Below, piece by piece: positions 11,758 to 27,900 of a DNA stretch of 64,000 nucleotides. Source of the DNA: Ephydatia muelleri. Taxonomy: Eukaryota; Porifera; Demospongiae; Spongillida; Spongillidae. Below the pieces are notes generated by a model. The model worked only from the letters and a program-made list of their open reading frames with translations, had not been told where the DNA came from and made no database searches. Position numbers and translations under genes: made by a program. Location of the stretch: assembly GCA_013339895.1 (NCBI GenBank), contig JABACO010000019.1:4481831-4545830 (forward strand). The letters are read 5' to 3'. Numbering within the stretch: the first letter of the stretch is position 1; every line of letters begins with the position of its first letter.

Positions 11758-14700
11758 ACTGAAATTCGGTATCCACAATTGGGGAACATCTTCACATTCA
11801 GTACTACAGCTGTGAAGAGATAGTCTACTATTCAAGAGATTTTAGTGCTTCGTTCATTCATTATATCCAACTAACCGACGTCACGGCGAACCAGATGAAG
11901 TCATACTGATGCTTTCAATGTGCAAGACTGAAATCGTTCAACTGAAATTCGGTATCACTACTGGGGCACAACTTCACTTTCAGTACTACAGCTGTGAAGA
12001 GATAGTCTACTTTTCATGAGATTTTAGTGCTTCTTTCATTCACAATAGTCAATTTACCGCAGTCACGGCGAACCAGATGAAGTCATACCGATGCTTTCAA
12101 TGTGCAAGACTGGAATCGTTCAACTGAAATTCGGTATCCACAATTGGGGCACATCTTCACTTTCAGTACTACAGCTGTGAAGAGATAGTCTACTTTTCAT
12201 GAGATTTTAGTGCTTCTTTCATTCACAATAGTCAATTTACCGCAGTCACGGCGAACCAGATGAAGTCATACCGATGCTTTCAATGTGCAAGACTGGAATC
12301 GTTGTACTGAAATTCGGTATCCACAATTGGGGAACATCTTCACATTCAGTACTACAGCTGTGAAGAGATAGTCTACTATTCAAGAGATTTTAGTGCTTAT
12401 TTCATTCATTATATCCAACTAACCGACGTCACGGCGAACCAGATGAAGTCATACTGATGCTTTCAATGTGCAAGACTGAAATCGTTCAACTGAAATTCGG
12501 TATCACTACTGGGGCACAACTTTACTTTCAGTACTACAGCTGTGAAGAGATAGTCTACTTTTCATGAGATTTTAGTGCTTCTTTCATTCACAATAGTCAA
12601 TTTACCGTAGTCACGGCAAACCAGATGAAGTCATACCGATGCTTTCAATGTGCAAGACTGGAATCGTTGTACTGAAATTCGGTATCTACAATTGGGGCAC
12701 ATCCTCACTTTCAGTACTACAGCTGTGAAGAGATAGTCTTCTATTCAAGAGATTTTAGTGCTTCTTTCATTCAATATATCCAACTAACCGACGTCACAGC
12801 GAACCAGATGAAGTCATACCGATGCTTTCAATGTGCAAGACTGGAATCATTGTACTGAAATTCAGTATCCACAATTGGGGCACATCTTCACTTTCAGTAC
12901 TACAGCTGTGAAGAGATAGTCTACTATTCAAGAGATTTTAGTGCTTCTTTCATTCATTATATCCAACTAACCGACGTCACTGCGAACCAGATGAAGTCAT
13001 ACTGATGCTTTCAATGTGCAAGACTGAAATCGTTCAACTGAAATTCGGTATCACTACTGGGGCACTACTTCACTTTCAGTACTACAGCTGTGAAGAGATA
13101 GTCTACTTTTCATGAGATTTTAGTGCTTCTTTCATTCACAATAGTCAATTTACCGTAGTCACGGCAAACCAGATGAAGTCATACCGATGCTTTCAATGTG
13201 CAAGACTGGAATCGTTGTACTGAAATTCGGTATCTACAATTGGGGCACATCCTCACTTTCAGTACTACAGCTGTGAAGAGATAGTCTACTATTCAAGAGA
13301 TTTTAGTGCTTCTTTCATTCAATAAATCCAACTAACCGACGTCACGGCGAACCAGATGAAGTCATACTGATGCTATCAATGTGCAAGACTGGAATCGTTG
13401 TACTGAAATTCGGTATCTACAATTGGGGCACATCCTCACTTTCAGTACTACAGCTGTGAAGAGATAGTCTTCTATTCAAGAGATTTTAGTGCTTCTTTCA
13501 TTCAATATATCCAACTAACCGACGTCACAGCGAACCAGATGAAGTCATACCGATGCTTTCAATGTGCAAGACTGGAATCATTGTACTGAAATTCGGTATC
13601 CACAATTGGGGCACATCTTCACTTTCAGTACTACAGCTGTGAAGAGATAGTCTACGATTCAAGAGATTTTAGTGCTTCTTTCATTCAATATATCCAACTA
13701 ACCGACGTCACGGCGAACCAGATGAAGTCATACTGATGCTATCAATGTGCAAGACTGGAATCGTTGTACTGAAATTCGGTATCCACTATTGGGGCACAAC
13801 TTCACTTTCAGTACTACAGCTGTGAAGAGATAGTCTACTTTTCATGAGATTTTAGTGCTTCTTTCATTCACAATAGTCAATATACCGTAGTCACGGCAAA
13901 CCAGATGAAGTCATACCCATGCTTTCAATGTGCAAGACTGGAATCGTTGTACTGAAATTCGGTATCCACTATTGGGGCACAACTTCACTTTCAGTACTAC
14001 AGCTGTAAAGAGATAGTCTACTTTTCATGAGATTTTAGTGCTTCTTTCATTCACAATAGTCAATTTACCGCAGTCACGGCGAACCAGATGAAGTCATACT
14101 GATGCTTTCAATGAGCAAGACTGAAATCGTTCAACTGAAATTCGGTATCACTACTGGGGCACAACTTCACTTTCAGTACTACAGCTGTGAAGAGATAGTC
14201 TACTTTTCATGAGATTTTAGTGCTTCTTTCATTCACAATAGTCAATTTACCATAGTCACGGCAAACCAGATGAAGTCATACCGATGCTTTCAATGTGCAA
14301 GACTGGAATCGTTGTACTGAAATTCGGTATCTACAATTGGGGCACATCCTCACTTTCAGTACTACAGCTGTGAAGAGATAGTCTTCTATTCAAGAGATTT
14401 TAGTGCTTCTTTCATTCAATATATCCAACTAACCGACGTCACAGCGAACCAGATGAAGTCATACCGATGCTTTCAATGTGCAAGACTGGAATCATTGTAC
14501 TGAAATTCAGTATCCACAATTGGGGCACATCTTCACTTTCAGTACTACAGCTGTGAAGAGATAGTCTACTATTCAAGAGATTTTAGTGCTTCTTTCATTC
14601 ATTATATCCAACTAACCGACGTCACTGCGAACCAGATGAAGTCATACTGATGCTTTCAATGTGCAAGACTGAAATCGTTCAACTGAAATTCGGTATCACT

Positions 14701-15772
14701 ACTGGGGCACTACTTCACTTTCAGTACTACAGCTGTGAAGAGATAGTCTACTTTTCATGAGATTTTAGTGCTTCTTTCATTCACAATAGTCAATTTACCG
14801 TAGTCACGGCAACCAGATGAAGTCATACCGATGCTTTCAATGTGCAAGACTGGAATCGTTGTACTGAAATTCGGTATCTACAATTGGGGCACATCCTCAC
14901 TTTCAGTACTACAGCTGTGAAGAGATAGTCTACTATTCAAGAGATTTTAGTGCTTCTTTCATTCAATAAATCCAACTAACCGACGTCACGGCGAACCAGA
15001 TGAAGTCATACTGATGCTATCAATGTGCAAGACTGGAATCGTTGTACTGAAATTCGGTATCTACAATTGGGGCACATCCTCACTTTCAGTACTACAGCTG
15101 TGAAGAGATAGTCTTCTATTCAAGAGATTTTAGTGCTTCTTTCATTCAATATATCCAACTAACCGACGTCACAGCGAACCAGATGAAGTCATACCGATGC
15201 TTTCAATGTGCAAGACTGGAATCATTGTACTGAAATTCGGTATCCACAATTGGGGCACATCTTCACTTTCAGTACTACAGCTGTGAAGAGATAGTCTACG
15301 ATTCAAGAGATTTTAGTGCTTCTTTCATTCAATATATCCAACTAACCGACGTCACGGCGAACCAGATGAAGTCATACTGATGCTATCAATGTGCAAGACT
15401 GGAATCGTTGTACTGAAATTCGGTATCCACTATTGGGGCACAACTTCACTTTCAGTACTACAGCTGTGAAGAGATAGTCTACTTTTCATGAGATTTTAGT
15501 GCTTCTTTCATTCACAATAGTCAATATACCGTAGTCACGGCAAACCAGATGAAGTCATACCCATGCTTTCAATGTGCAAGACTGGAATCGTTGTACTGAA
15601 ATTCGGTATCCACTATTGGGGCACAACTTCACTTTCAGTACTACAGCTGTAAAGAGATAGTCTACTTTTCATGAGATTTTAGTGCTTCTTTCATTCAATA
15701 GTCAATTTACCGCAGTCACGGCGAACCAGATGAAGTCATACTGATGCTTTCAATGAGCAAGACTGAAATCGT

Positions 15773-18700
15773 TCAACTGAAATTCGGTATCACTACTGGG
15801 GCACAACTTCACTTTCAGTACTACAGCTGTGAAGAGATAGTCTACTTTTCATGAGATTTTAGTGCTTCTTTCATTCACAATAGTCAATTTACCATAGTCA
15901 CGGCAAACCAGATGAAGTCATACGATGCTTTCAATGTGCAAGACTGGAATCGTTGTACTGAATTCGGTATCTACAATGGGGCCATCCTCACTTCAGAATA
16001 CGCTGTGAAGAGATAGTTTATATGCAAGAGATTTTAGTGCTTCTTTCATTCAATATATCCAACTAACGACGTCACAGCGAACAGATAAGTCATACCGATG
16101 ATTTCAATGTGCAAGACTGGAATCATTGTACTGAAATTCGGTATCCCAATGGGGCACAACTTCACTTTCAGTACTACAGCTGTGAAGAGATAGTCTACTA
16201 TTCAAGAGATTTTAGTGCTTCTTTCATTCAATAAATCCAACTAACCGACGTCACGGCGAACCAGATGAAGTCATACTGATGCTATCAATGTGCAAGACTG
16301 GAATCGTTGTACTGAAATTCGGTATCTACAATTGGGGCACATCCTCACTTTCAGTACTACAGCTGTGAAGAGATAGTCTTCTATTCAAGAGATTTTAGTG
16401 CTTCTTTCATTCAATATATCCAACTAACCGACGTCACAGCGAACCAGATGAAGTCATACCGATGCTTTCAATGTGCAAGACTAGAATCATTGTACTGAAA
16501 TTCGGTATCCACAATTGGGGCACATCTTCACTTTCAGTACTACAGCTGTGAAGAGATAGTCTACTATTCAAGAGATTTTAGTGCTTCTTTCATTCAATAT
16601 ATCCAACTAACCGACGTCACGGCGAACCAGATGAAGTCATACTGATGCTATCAATGTGCAAGACTGGAATCGTTGTACTGAAATTCGGTATCCACTATTG
16701 GGGCACAACTTCACTTTCAGTACTACAGCTGTGAAGAGATAGTCTACTTTTCATGAGATTTTAGTGCTTCTTTCATTCACAATAGTCAATATACCGTAGT
16801 CACGGCAAACCAGATGAAGTCATACCCATGCTTTCAATGTGCAAGACTGGAATCGTTGTACTGAAATTCGGTATCCACTATTGGGGCACAACTTCACTTT
16901 CAGTACTACAGCTGTAAAGAGATAGTCTACTTTTCATGAGATTTTAGTGCTTCTTTCATTCACAATAGTCAATTTACCGCAGTCACGGCGAACCAGATGA
17001 AGTCATACTGATGCTTTCAATGAGCAAGACTGAAATCGTTCAACTGAAATTCGGTATCACTACTGGGGCACAACTTCACTTTCAGTACTACAGCTGTGAA
17101 GAGATAGTCTACTTTTCATGAGATTTTAGTGCTTCTTTCATTCACAATAGTCAATTTACCATAGTCACGGCAAACCAGATGAAGTCATACCGATGCTTTC
17201 AATGTGCAAGACTGGAATCGTTGTACTGAAATTCGGTATCTACAATTGGGGCACATCCTCACTTTCAGTACTACAGCTGTGAAGAGATAGTCTTCTATTC
17301 AAGAGATTTTAGTGCTTCTTTCATTCAATATATCCAACTAACCGACGTCACAGCGAACCAGATGAAGTCATACCGATGCTTTCAATGTGCAAGACTGGAA
17401 TCATTGTACTGAAATTCGGTATCCACAATTGGGGCACAACTTCACTTTCAGTACTACAGCTGTGAAGAGATAGTCTACTATTCAAGAGATTTTAGTGCTT
17501 CTTTCATTCAATAAATCCAACTAACCGACGTCACGGCGAACCAGATGAAGTCATACTGATGCTATCAATGTGCAAGACTGGAATCGTTGTACTGAAATTC
17601 GGTATCTACAATTGGGGCACATCCTCACTTTCAGTACTACAGCTGTGAAGAGATAGTCTTCTATTCAAGAGATTTTAGTGCTTCTTTCATTCAATATATC
17701 CAACTAACCGACGTCACAGCGAACCAGATGAAGTCATACCGATGCTTTCAATGTGCAAGACTAGAATCATTGTACTGAAATTCGGTATCCACAATTGGGG
17801 CACATCTTCACTTTCAGTACTACAGCTGTGAAGAGATAGTCTACTATTCAAGAGATTTTAGTGCTTCTTTCATTCAATATATCCAACTAACCGACGTCAC
17901 GGCGAACCAGATGAAGTCATACTGATGCTATCAATGTGCAAGACTGGAATCGTTGTACTGAAATTCGGTATCCACTATTGGGGCACAACTTCACTTTCAG
18001 TACTACAGCTGTGAAGAGATAGTCTACTTTTCATGAGATTTTAGTGCTTCTTTCATTCACAATAGTCAATATACCGTAGTCACGGCAAACCAGATGAAGT
18101 CATACCCATGCTTTCAATGTGCAAGACTGGAATCGTTGTACTGAAATTCGGTATCCACTATTGGGGCACAACTTCACTTTCAGTACTACAGCTGTAAAGA
18201 GATAGTCTACTTTTCATGAGATTTTAGTGCTTCTTTCATTCACAATAGTCAATTTAACCGCAGTCACGGCGAACCAGATGAAGTCATACTGATGCTTTCA
18301 ATGAGCAAGACTGAATCGTGTCACTGAAATTCGGTATCCACTACTGGGGCACAACTTCACTTTCAGTACTACAGCTGTGAAGAGATAGTCTACTTTTCAT
18401 GAGATTTTAGTGCTTCTTTCATTCACAATAGTCAATTTACCATAGTCACGGCAAACCAGATGAAGTCATACCGATGCTTTCAATGTGCAAGACTGGAATC
18501 GTTGTACTGAAATTCGGTATCTACAATTGGGGCACATCCTCACTTTCAGTACTACAGCTGTGAAGAGATAGTCTTCTATTCAAGAGATTTTAGTGCTTCT
18601 TTCATTCACATATAGTCCAACTACCGACGTCACAGCGAACCAGATGAAGTCATACCTGATGCTTTCAATGTGCAAGACTGGAATCATTGTCACTGAAATT

Positions 18701-20889
18701 CGGTATCCACAATTGGGGCACAACTTCACTTTCAGTACTACAGCTGTGAAGAGATAGTCTACTATTCAAGAGATTTTAGTGCTTCTTTCATTCAATAATC
18801 CAACTAACCGACGTCACGGCGAACCAGATGAAGTCATACTGATGCTATCAATGTGCAAGACTGGAATCGTTGTACTGAAATTCGGTATCTACAATTGGGG
18901 CACATCCTCACTTTCAATACTACAGCTGTGAAGAGATAGTCTTCTATTCAAGAGATTTTAGTGCTTCTTTCATTCAATATATCCAACTAACCGACGTCAC
19001 AGCGAACCAGATGAAGTCATACCGATGCTTTCAATGTGCAAGACTGGAATCATTGTACTGAAATTCGGTATCCACAATTGGGGCACATCTTCACTTTCAG
19101 TACTACAGCTGTGAAGAGATAGTCTACTATTCAAGAGATTTTAGTGCTTCTTTCATTCAATATATCCAACTAACCGACGTCACGGCGAACCAGATGAAGT
19201 CATACTGATGCTATCAATGTGCAAGACTGGAATCGTTGTACTGAAATTCGGTATCCACTATTGGGGCACAACTTCACTTTCAGTACTACAGCTGTGAAGA
19301 GATAGTCTACTTTTCATGAGATTTTAGTGCTTCTTTCATTCACAATAGTCAATATACCGTAGTCACGGCAAACCAGATGAAGTCATACCCATGCTTTCAA
19401 TGTGCAAGACTGGAATCGTTGTACTGAAATTCGGTATCCACTATTGGGGCACAACTTCACTTTCAGTACTACAGCTGTAAAGAGATAGTCTACTATTCAT
19501 GAGATTTTAGTGCTTCTTTCATTCACAATAGTCAATTTAACCGCAGTCACGGCGAACCAGATGAAGTCATACTGATGCTATCAATGTGCAAGACTGAAAT
19601 CGTTGTCAACTGAAATTCGGTATCACTACTGGGGCACAACTTCACTTTCAGTACTACAGCTGTGAAGAGACAGTCTACTTTTCATGAGATTTTAGTGCTT
19701 CTTTCATTCACAATAGTCAATATACCGTAGTCACGGCAAACCAGATGAAGTCATACCGATGCTTTCAATGTGCAAGACTGGAATCGTTGTACTGAAATTC
19801 GGTATCTACAATTGGGGCACATCCTCACTTTCAGTACTACAGCTGTGAAGAGATAGTCTTACTATTCATGAGATTTTAGTGCTTCTTTCATTCAGTATAG
19901 TCAACTTACCGACGTCACAGGCGAACCAGATGAAGTCATACCGATGCTTTCAATGTGCAAGACTGGAATCATTGTCAACTGAAATTCGGTATCCACTAAT
20001 TGGGGCACATCTTCACTTTCAGTACTACAGCTGTGAAGAGATAGTCTACTATTCATGAGATTTTAGTGCTTCTATTCATTCACATATAGTCCAACTTACC
20101 GACGTCACGGCGAAACCAGATGAAGTCATACCTTATGCTATCAATGTGCAAGACTGGAATCGTTGTACTGAAATTCGGTATCTACAATTGGGGCACATCC
20201 TCACTTTCAGTACTACAGCTGTGAAGAGATAGTCTTCTATTCAAGAGATTTTAGTGCTACTTTCATTCAATATATCCAACTAACCGACGTCACAGCGAAC
20301 CAGATGAAGTCATACCGATGCTTTCAATGTGCAAGACTGGAATCATTGTACTGAAATTCGGTATCCACAATTGGGGCACATCTTCACTTTCAGTACTACA
20401 GCTGTGAAGAGATAGTCTACTATTCAAGAGATTTTAGTGCTTCTTTCATTCAATATATCCAACTAACCGACGTCACGGCGAACCGATGAAGTCATACTGA
20501 TGCTATCAATGTGCAAGACTGGAATCGTTGTACTGAAATTCGGTATCCACTATTGGGGCACAACTTCACTTTCAGTACTACAGCTGTGAAGAGATAGTCT
20601 ACTTTTCATGAGATTTTAGTGCTTCTTTCATTCACAATAGTCAATATACCGTAGTCACGGCAAACCAGATGAAGTCATACCCATGCTTTCAATGTGCAAG
20701 ACTGGAATCGTACTGAAATTAGGTATCCACTATTGGGGCACAACTTCACTTTCAGTACTACAGCTGTAAAGAGATAGTCTACTTTTCATGAGATTTTAGT
20801 GCTTCTTTCATTCACAATAGTCAATTTACCGCAGTCACGGCGAACCAGATGAAGTCATACTGATGCTTTCAATGTGCAAGACTGAAATC
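15773..20889. repeat. Higher-order repeat of about 1.27 kb (7 monomers)
   Basis: The rare junction GTTCAACTGAAATTCGGTAT followed by CACTACTGGGG occurs at about 15773, 17040, 18312, 19609 and 20890. Intervals are 1266-1300 bp, which is seven monomers, with the intervening monomer types repeating in the same order. Between about 13035 and 15773 the same marker is spaced three and six monomers apart, i.e. a 9-monomer unit. Confidence 0.75.
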
Positions 20890-23800
20890 GTTCAACTGAA
20901 ATTCGGTATCACTACTGGGGCACAACTTCACTTTCAGTACTACAGCTGTGAAGAGATAGTCTACTTTTCATGAGATTTTAGTGCTTCTTTCATTCACAAT
21001 AGTCAATTTACCGTAGTCACGGCAAACCAGATGAAGTCATACCGATGCTTTCAATGTGCAAGACTGGAATCGTTGTACTGAAATTCGGTATCTACAATTG
21101 GGGCACATCCTCACTTTCAGTACTACAGCTGTGAAGAGATAGTCTTCTATTCAAGAGATTTTAGTGCTTCTTTCATTCAGTATATCCAACTAACCGACGT
21201 CACAGCGAACCAGATGAAGTCATACCGATGCTTTCAATGTGCAAGACTGGAATCATTGTACTGAAATTCGGTATCCACAATTGGGGCACATCTTCACTTT
21301 CAGTACTACAGCTGTGAAGAGATAGTCTACTATTCAAGAGATTTTAGTGCTTCTTTCATTCAATATATCCAACTAACCGACGTCACGGCGAACCAGATGA
21401 AGTCATACTGATGCTATCAATGTGCAAGACTGGAATCGTTGTACTGAAATTCGGTATCTACAATTGGGGCACATCCTCACTTTCAGTACTACAGCTGTGA
21501 AGAGATAGTCTTCTATTCAACAGATTTTAGTGCTACTTTCATTCAATATATCCAACTAACCGACGTCACAGCGAACCAGATGAAGTCATACCGATGCTTT
21601 CAATGTGCAAGACTGGAATCATTGTACTGAAATTCGGTATCCACAATTGGGGCACATCTTCACTTTCAGTACTACAGCTGTGAAGAGATAGTCTACTATT
21701 CAAGAGATTTTAGTGCTTCTATCATTCAATATATCCAACTAACCGACGTCACGGCGAACCAGATGAAGTCATACTGATGCTATCAATGTGCAAGACTGGA
21801 ATCGTTGTACTGAAATTCGGTATCCACTATTGGGGCACAACTTCACTTTCAGTACTACAGCTGTAAAGAAATAGTCTACTTTTCATGAGATTTTAGTGCT
21901 TCTTTCATTCACAATAGTCAATTTACCGCAGTCACGGCGAACCAGATGAAGTCATACCGATGCTTTCAATGTGCAAGACTGGAATCGTTCAACTGAAATT
22001 CGGTATCCACAATTGGGGCACATCTTCACTTTCAGTACTACAGCTGTGAAGAGATAGTCTACTTTTCATGAGATTTTAGTGCTTCTTTCATTCACAATAG
22101 TCAATTTACCGTAGTCACGGCAACCAGATGAAGTCATACTGATGCTTTCAATGTGCAAGACTGGAATCGTTGTACTGAAATTCGGTATCCACAATTGGGG
22201 AACATCTTCACATTCAGTACTACAGCTGTGAAGAGATAGTCTACTATTCAAGAGATTTTAGTGCTTCTTTCATTCATTATATCCAACTAACCGACGTCAC
22301 GGCGAACCAGATGAAGTCATACTGATGCTTTCAATGTGCAAGACTGGAATCGTTGTACTGAAATTCGGTATCCACTATTGGGGCACAACTTCACTTTCAG
22401 TACTACAGCTGTAAAGAGATAGTCTACTTTTCATGAGATTTTAGTGCTTCTTTCATTCACAATAGTCAATTTACCGCAGTCACGGCGAACCAGATGAAGT
22501 CATACCGATGCTTTCAATGTGCAAGACTGGAATAGTTCAACTGAAATTCGGTATCCACAATTGGGGCACATCTTCACTTTCAGTACTACAGCTGTGAAGA
22601 GATAGTCTACTTTTCATGAGATTTTAGTGCTTCTTTCATTCACAATAGTCAATTTACCGCAGTCACGGCGAACCAGATGAAGTCATACCGATGCTTTCAA
22701 TGTGCAAGACTGGAATCGTTGTACTGAAATTCGGTATCCACAATTGGGGAACATCTTCACATTCAGTACTACAGCTGTGAAGAGATAGTCTACTATTCAA
22801 GAGATTTTAGTGCTTCTTTCATTCATTATATCCAACTAACCGACGTCACGGCGAACCAGATGAAGTCATACTGATGCTTTCAATGTGCAAGACTGAAATC
22901 GTTCAACTGAAATTCGGTATCCACTATTGGGGCACAACTTCACTTTCAGTACTACAGCTGTAAAGAGATAGTCTACTTTTCATGAGATTTTAGTGCTTCT
23001 TTCATTCACAATAGTCAACATACCGTAGTCACGGCGAACCAGATGAAGTCATACCGATGCTTTCAATGTGCAAGACTGGAATCGTTGTAACTGAAATTCG
23101 ATATCTACAATTGGGGCACATCCTCACTTTCAGTACTACAGCTGTGAAGAGATAGTCTTCTATTCAAGAGATTTTAGTGCTTCTTTCATTCAATATATCC
23201 AACTAACCGACGTCACAGGCGAACCAGATGAAGTCATACCGATGCTTTCAATGTGCAAGACTGGAATCATTGTACTGAAATTCGGTATCCACAATTGGGG
23301 CACATCTTCACTTTCACTACTACAGCTGTGAAGAGATAGTCTACTATTCAAGAGATTTTAGTGCTTCTTTCATTCAATATATCCAACTAACCTACGTCAC
23401 GGCGAACCGATGAAGTCATACTGATGCTATCAATGTGCAAGACTGGAATCGTTGTACTGAAATTCGGTATCCACTATTGGGGCACAACTTCACTTTCAGT
23501 ACTACAGCTGTGAAGAGATAGTCTACTTTTCAATAGATTTTAGTGCTTCTTTCATTCAATATATCCAACTTACCGACTTCACGGCTAACCAGATGAAATC
23601 ATACAAATGCTTTCAATGTGCAAGACTGGAATGGTTGTACTGAAATTCGGTATCCACAATTGGGGAACATCTTCACATTCAGTACTACAGCTGTGAAGAG
23701 ATAGTCTACTATTCAAGAGATTTTAGTGCTTCTTTCATTCATTATATCCAACTAACCGACGTCACGGCGAACCAGATGAAGTCATACTGATGCTTTCAAT

Positions 23801-24993
23801 GTGCAAGACTGAAATCGTTCAACTGAAATTCGGTATCCACTATTGGGGCACAACTTCACTTTCAGTACTACAGCTGTAAAGAGATAGTCTACTTTTCATG
23901 AGATTTTAGTGCTTCTTTCATTCACAATAGTCAATTTACCGCAGTCACGGCGAACCAGATGAAGTCATACCGATGCTTTCAATGTGCAAGACTGGAATAG
24001 TTCAACTGAAATTCGGTATCCACAATTGGGGCACATCTTCACTTTCAGTACTACAGCTGTGAAGAGATAGTCTACTTTTCATGAGATTTTAGTGCTTCTT
24101 TCATTCACAATAGTCAATTTACCGCAGTCACGGCGAACCAGATGAAGTCATACCGATGCTTTCAATGTGCAAGACTGGAATCGTTGTACTGAAATTCGGT
24201 ATCCACAATTGGGGAACATCTTCACATTCAGTACTACAGCTGTGAAGAGATAGTCTACTATTCAAGAGATTTTAGTGCTTCTTTCATTCATTATATCCAA
24301 CTAACCGACGTCACGGCGAACCAGATGAAGTCATACTGATGCTTTCAATGTGCAAGACTGAAATCGTTCAACTGAAATTCGGTATCCACTATTGGGGCAC
24401 AACTTCACTTTCAGTACTACAGCTGTAAAGAGATAGTCTACTTTTCATGAGATTTTAGTGCTTCTTTCATTCACAATAGTCAACATACCGTAGTCACGGC
24501 GAACCAGATGAAGTCATACCGATGCTTTCAATGTGCAAGACTGGAATCGTTGTACTGAAATTCGATATCTACAATTGGGGCACATCCTCACTTTCAGTAC
24601 TACAGCTGTGAAGAGATAGTCTTCTATTCAAGAGATTTTAGTGCTTCTTTCATTCAATATATCCAACTAACCGACGTCACAGCGAACCAGATGAAGTCAT
24701 ACCGATGCTTTCAATGTGCAAGACTGGAATCATTGTACTGAAATTCGGTATCCACAATTGGGGCACATCTTCACTTTCACTACTACAGCTGTGAAGAGAT
24801 AGTCTACTATTCAAGAGATTTTAGTGCTTCTTTCATTCAATATATCCAACTAACCTACGTCACGGCGAACCGATGAAGTCATACTGATGCTATCAATGTG
24901 CAAGACTGGAATCGTTGTACTGAAATTCGGTATCCACTATTGGGGCACAACTTCACTTTCAGTACTACAGCTGTGAAGAGATAGTCTACTTTT

Positions 24994-27900
24994 CAATAGA
25001 TTTTAGTGCTTCTTTCATTCAATATATCCAACTTACCGACTTCACGGCTAACCAGATGAAATCATACAAATGCTTTCAATGTGCAAGACTGGAATGGTTG
25101 TACTGAAATTCGGTATCCACAATTGGGGAACATCTTCACATTCAGTACTACAGCTGTGAAGAGATAGTCTACTATTCAAGAGATTTTAGTGCTTCTTTCA
25201 TTCATTATATCCAACTAACCGACGTCACGGCGAACCAGATGAAGTCATACTGATGCTTTCAATGTGCAAGACTGAAATCGTTCAACTGAAATTCGGTATC
25301 CACTATTGGGGCACAACTTCACTTTCAGTACTACAGCTGTAAAGAGATAGTCTACTTTTCATGAGATTTTAGTGCTTCTTTCATTCACAATAGTCAAAAT
25401 ACCGTAGTCACGGCGAACCAGATGAAGTCATACCGATGCTTTCAATGTGCAAGACTGGAATCGTTGTACTGAAATTCGGTATCTACAATTGGGGCACATC
25501 CTCACTTTCAGTACTACAGCTGTGAAGAGATAGTCTTCTATTCAAGAGATTTTAGTGCTTCTTTCATTCAATATATCCAACTAACCGACGTCACAGCGAA
25601 CCAGATGAAGTCATACCGATGCTTTCAATGTGCAAGACTGGAATCATTGTACTGAAATTCGGTATCCACAATTGGGGCACATCTTCACTTTCACTACTAC
25701 AGCTGTGAAGAGATAGTCTACTATTCAAGAGATTTTAGTGCTTCTTTCATTCAATATATCCAACTAACCGACGTCACGGCGAACCGATTAAGTCATACTG
25801 ATGCTATCAATGTGCAAGACTGGAATCGTTGTACTGAAATTCGGTATCCACTATTGGGGCACAACTTCACTTTCAGTACTACAGCTGTGAAGAGATAGTC
25901 TACTTTTCAATAGATTTTAGTGCTTCTTTCATTCAATATATCCAACTTACCGACTTCACGGCTAACCAGATGAAATCATACAAATGCTTTCAATGTGCAA
26001 GACTGGAATGGTTGTACTGAAATTCGGTATCCACAATTGGGGAACATCTTCACATTCAGTACTACAGCTGTGAAGAGATAGTCTACTATTCAAGAGATTT
26101 TAGTGCTTCTTTCATTCAATATATCCAACTAACCGACGTCACGGCGAACCGATGAAGTCATACTGATGCTATCAATGTGCAAGACTGGAATCGTTGTACT
26201 GAAATTCGGTATCTACAATTGGGGCACATCCTCACTTTCAGTACTACAGCTGTAAAGAGATAGTCTACTTTTCATGAGATTTTAGTGCTTCTTTCATTCA
26301 ATATATCCAACTTACCGACTTCACGGCTAACCAGATGAAATCATACAAATGCTTTCAATGTGCAAGACTGGAATGGTTGTACTGAAATTCGGTATCCACA
26401 ATTGGGGAACATCTTCACATTCAGTACTACAGCTGTGAAGAGATAGTCTACTATTCAAGAGATTTTAGTGCTTCTTTCATTCATTATATCCAACTAACCG
26501 ACGTCACGGCGAACCAGATGAAGTCATACTGATGCTTTCAATGTGCAAGACTGGAATCGTTGTACTGAAATTCGGTATCCACTATTGGGGCACAACTTCA
26601 CTTTCAGTACTACAGCTGTAAAGAGATAGTCTACTTTTCATGAGATTTTAGTGCTTCTTTCATTCACAATAGTCAATTTACCGCAGTCACGGCGAACCAG
26701 ATGAAGTCATACCGATGCTTTCAATGTGCAAGACTGGAATAGTTCAACTGAAATTCGGTATCCACAATTGGGGCACATCTTCACTTTCAGTACTACAGCT
26801 GTGAAGAGATAGTCTACTTTTCATGAGATTTTAGTGCTTCTTTCATTCACAATAGTCAATTTACCGCAGTCACGGCGAACCAGATGAAGTCATACCGATG
26901 CTTTCAATGTGCAAGACTGGAATCGTTGTACTGAAATTCGGTATCCACAATTGGGGAACATCTTCACATTCAGTACTACAGCTGTGAAGAGATAGTCTAC
27001 TATTCAAGAGATTTTAGTGCTTCTTTCATTCATTATATCCAACTAACCGACGTCACGGCGAACCAGATGAAGTCATACTGATGCTTTCAATGTGCAAGAC
27101 TGAAATCGTTCAACTGAAATTCGGTATCCACTATTGGGGCACAACTTCACTTTCAGTACTACAGCTGTAAAGAGATAGTCTACTTTTCATGAGATTTTAG
27201 TGCTTCTTTCATTCACAATAGTCAACATACCGTAGTCACGGCGAACCAGATGAAGTCATACCGATGCTTTCAATGTGCAAGACTGGAATCGTTGTACTGA
27301 AATTCGATATCTACAATTGGGGCACATCCTCACTTTCAGTACTACAGCTGTGAAGAGATAGTCTTCTATTCAAGAGATTTTAGTGCTTCTTTCATTCAAT
27401 ATATCCAACTAACCGACGTCACAGCGAACCAGATGAAGTCATACCGATGCTTTCAATGTGCAAGACTGGAATCATTGTACTGAAATTCGGTATCCACAAT
27501 TGGGGCACATCTTCACTTTCACTACTACAGCTGTGAAGAGATAGTCTACTATTCAAGAGATTTTAGTGCTTCTTTCATTCAATATATCCAACTAACCTAC
27601 GTCACGGCGAACCGATGAAGTCATACTGATGCTATCAATGTGCAAGACTGGAATCGTTGTACTGAAATTCGGTATCCACTATTGGGGCACAACTTCACTT
27701 TCAGTACTACAGCTGTGAAGAGATAGTCTACTTTTCAATAGATTTTAGTGCTTCTTTCATTCAATATATCCAACTTACCGACTTCACGGCTAACCAGATG
27801 AAATCATACAAATGCTTTCAATGTGCAAGACTGGAATGGTTGTACTGAAATTCGGTATCCACAATTGGGGAACATCTTCACATTCAGTACTACAGCTGTG

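Noticed and set aside
22066-22251. Short ORF in the satellite, also 11620-11835
   Set aside because: Chance frames in particular monomers; most monomers have stops there.
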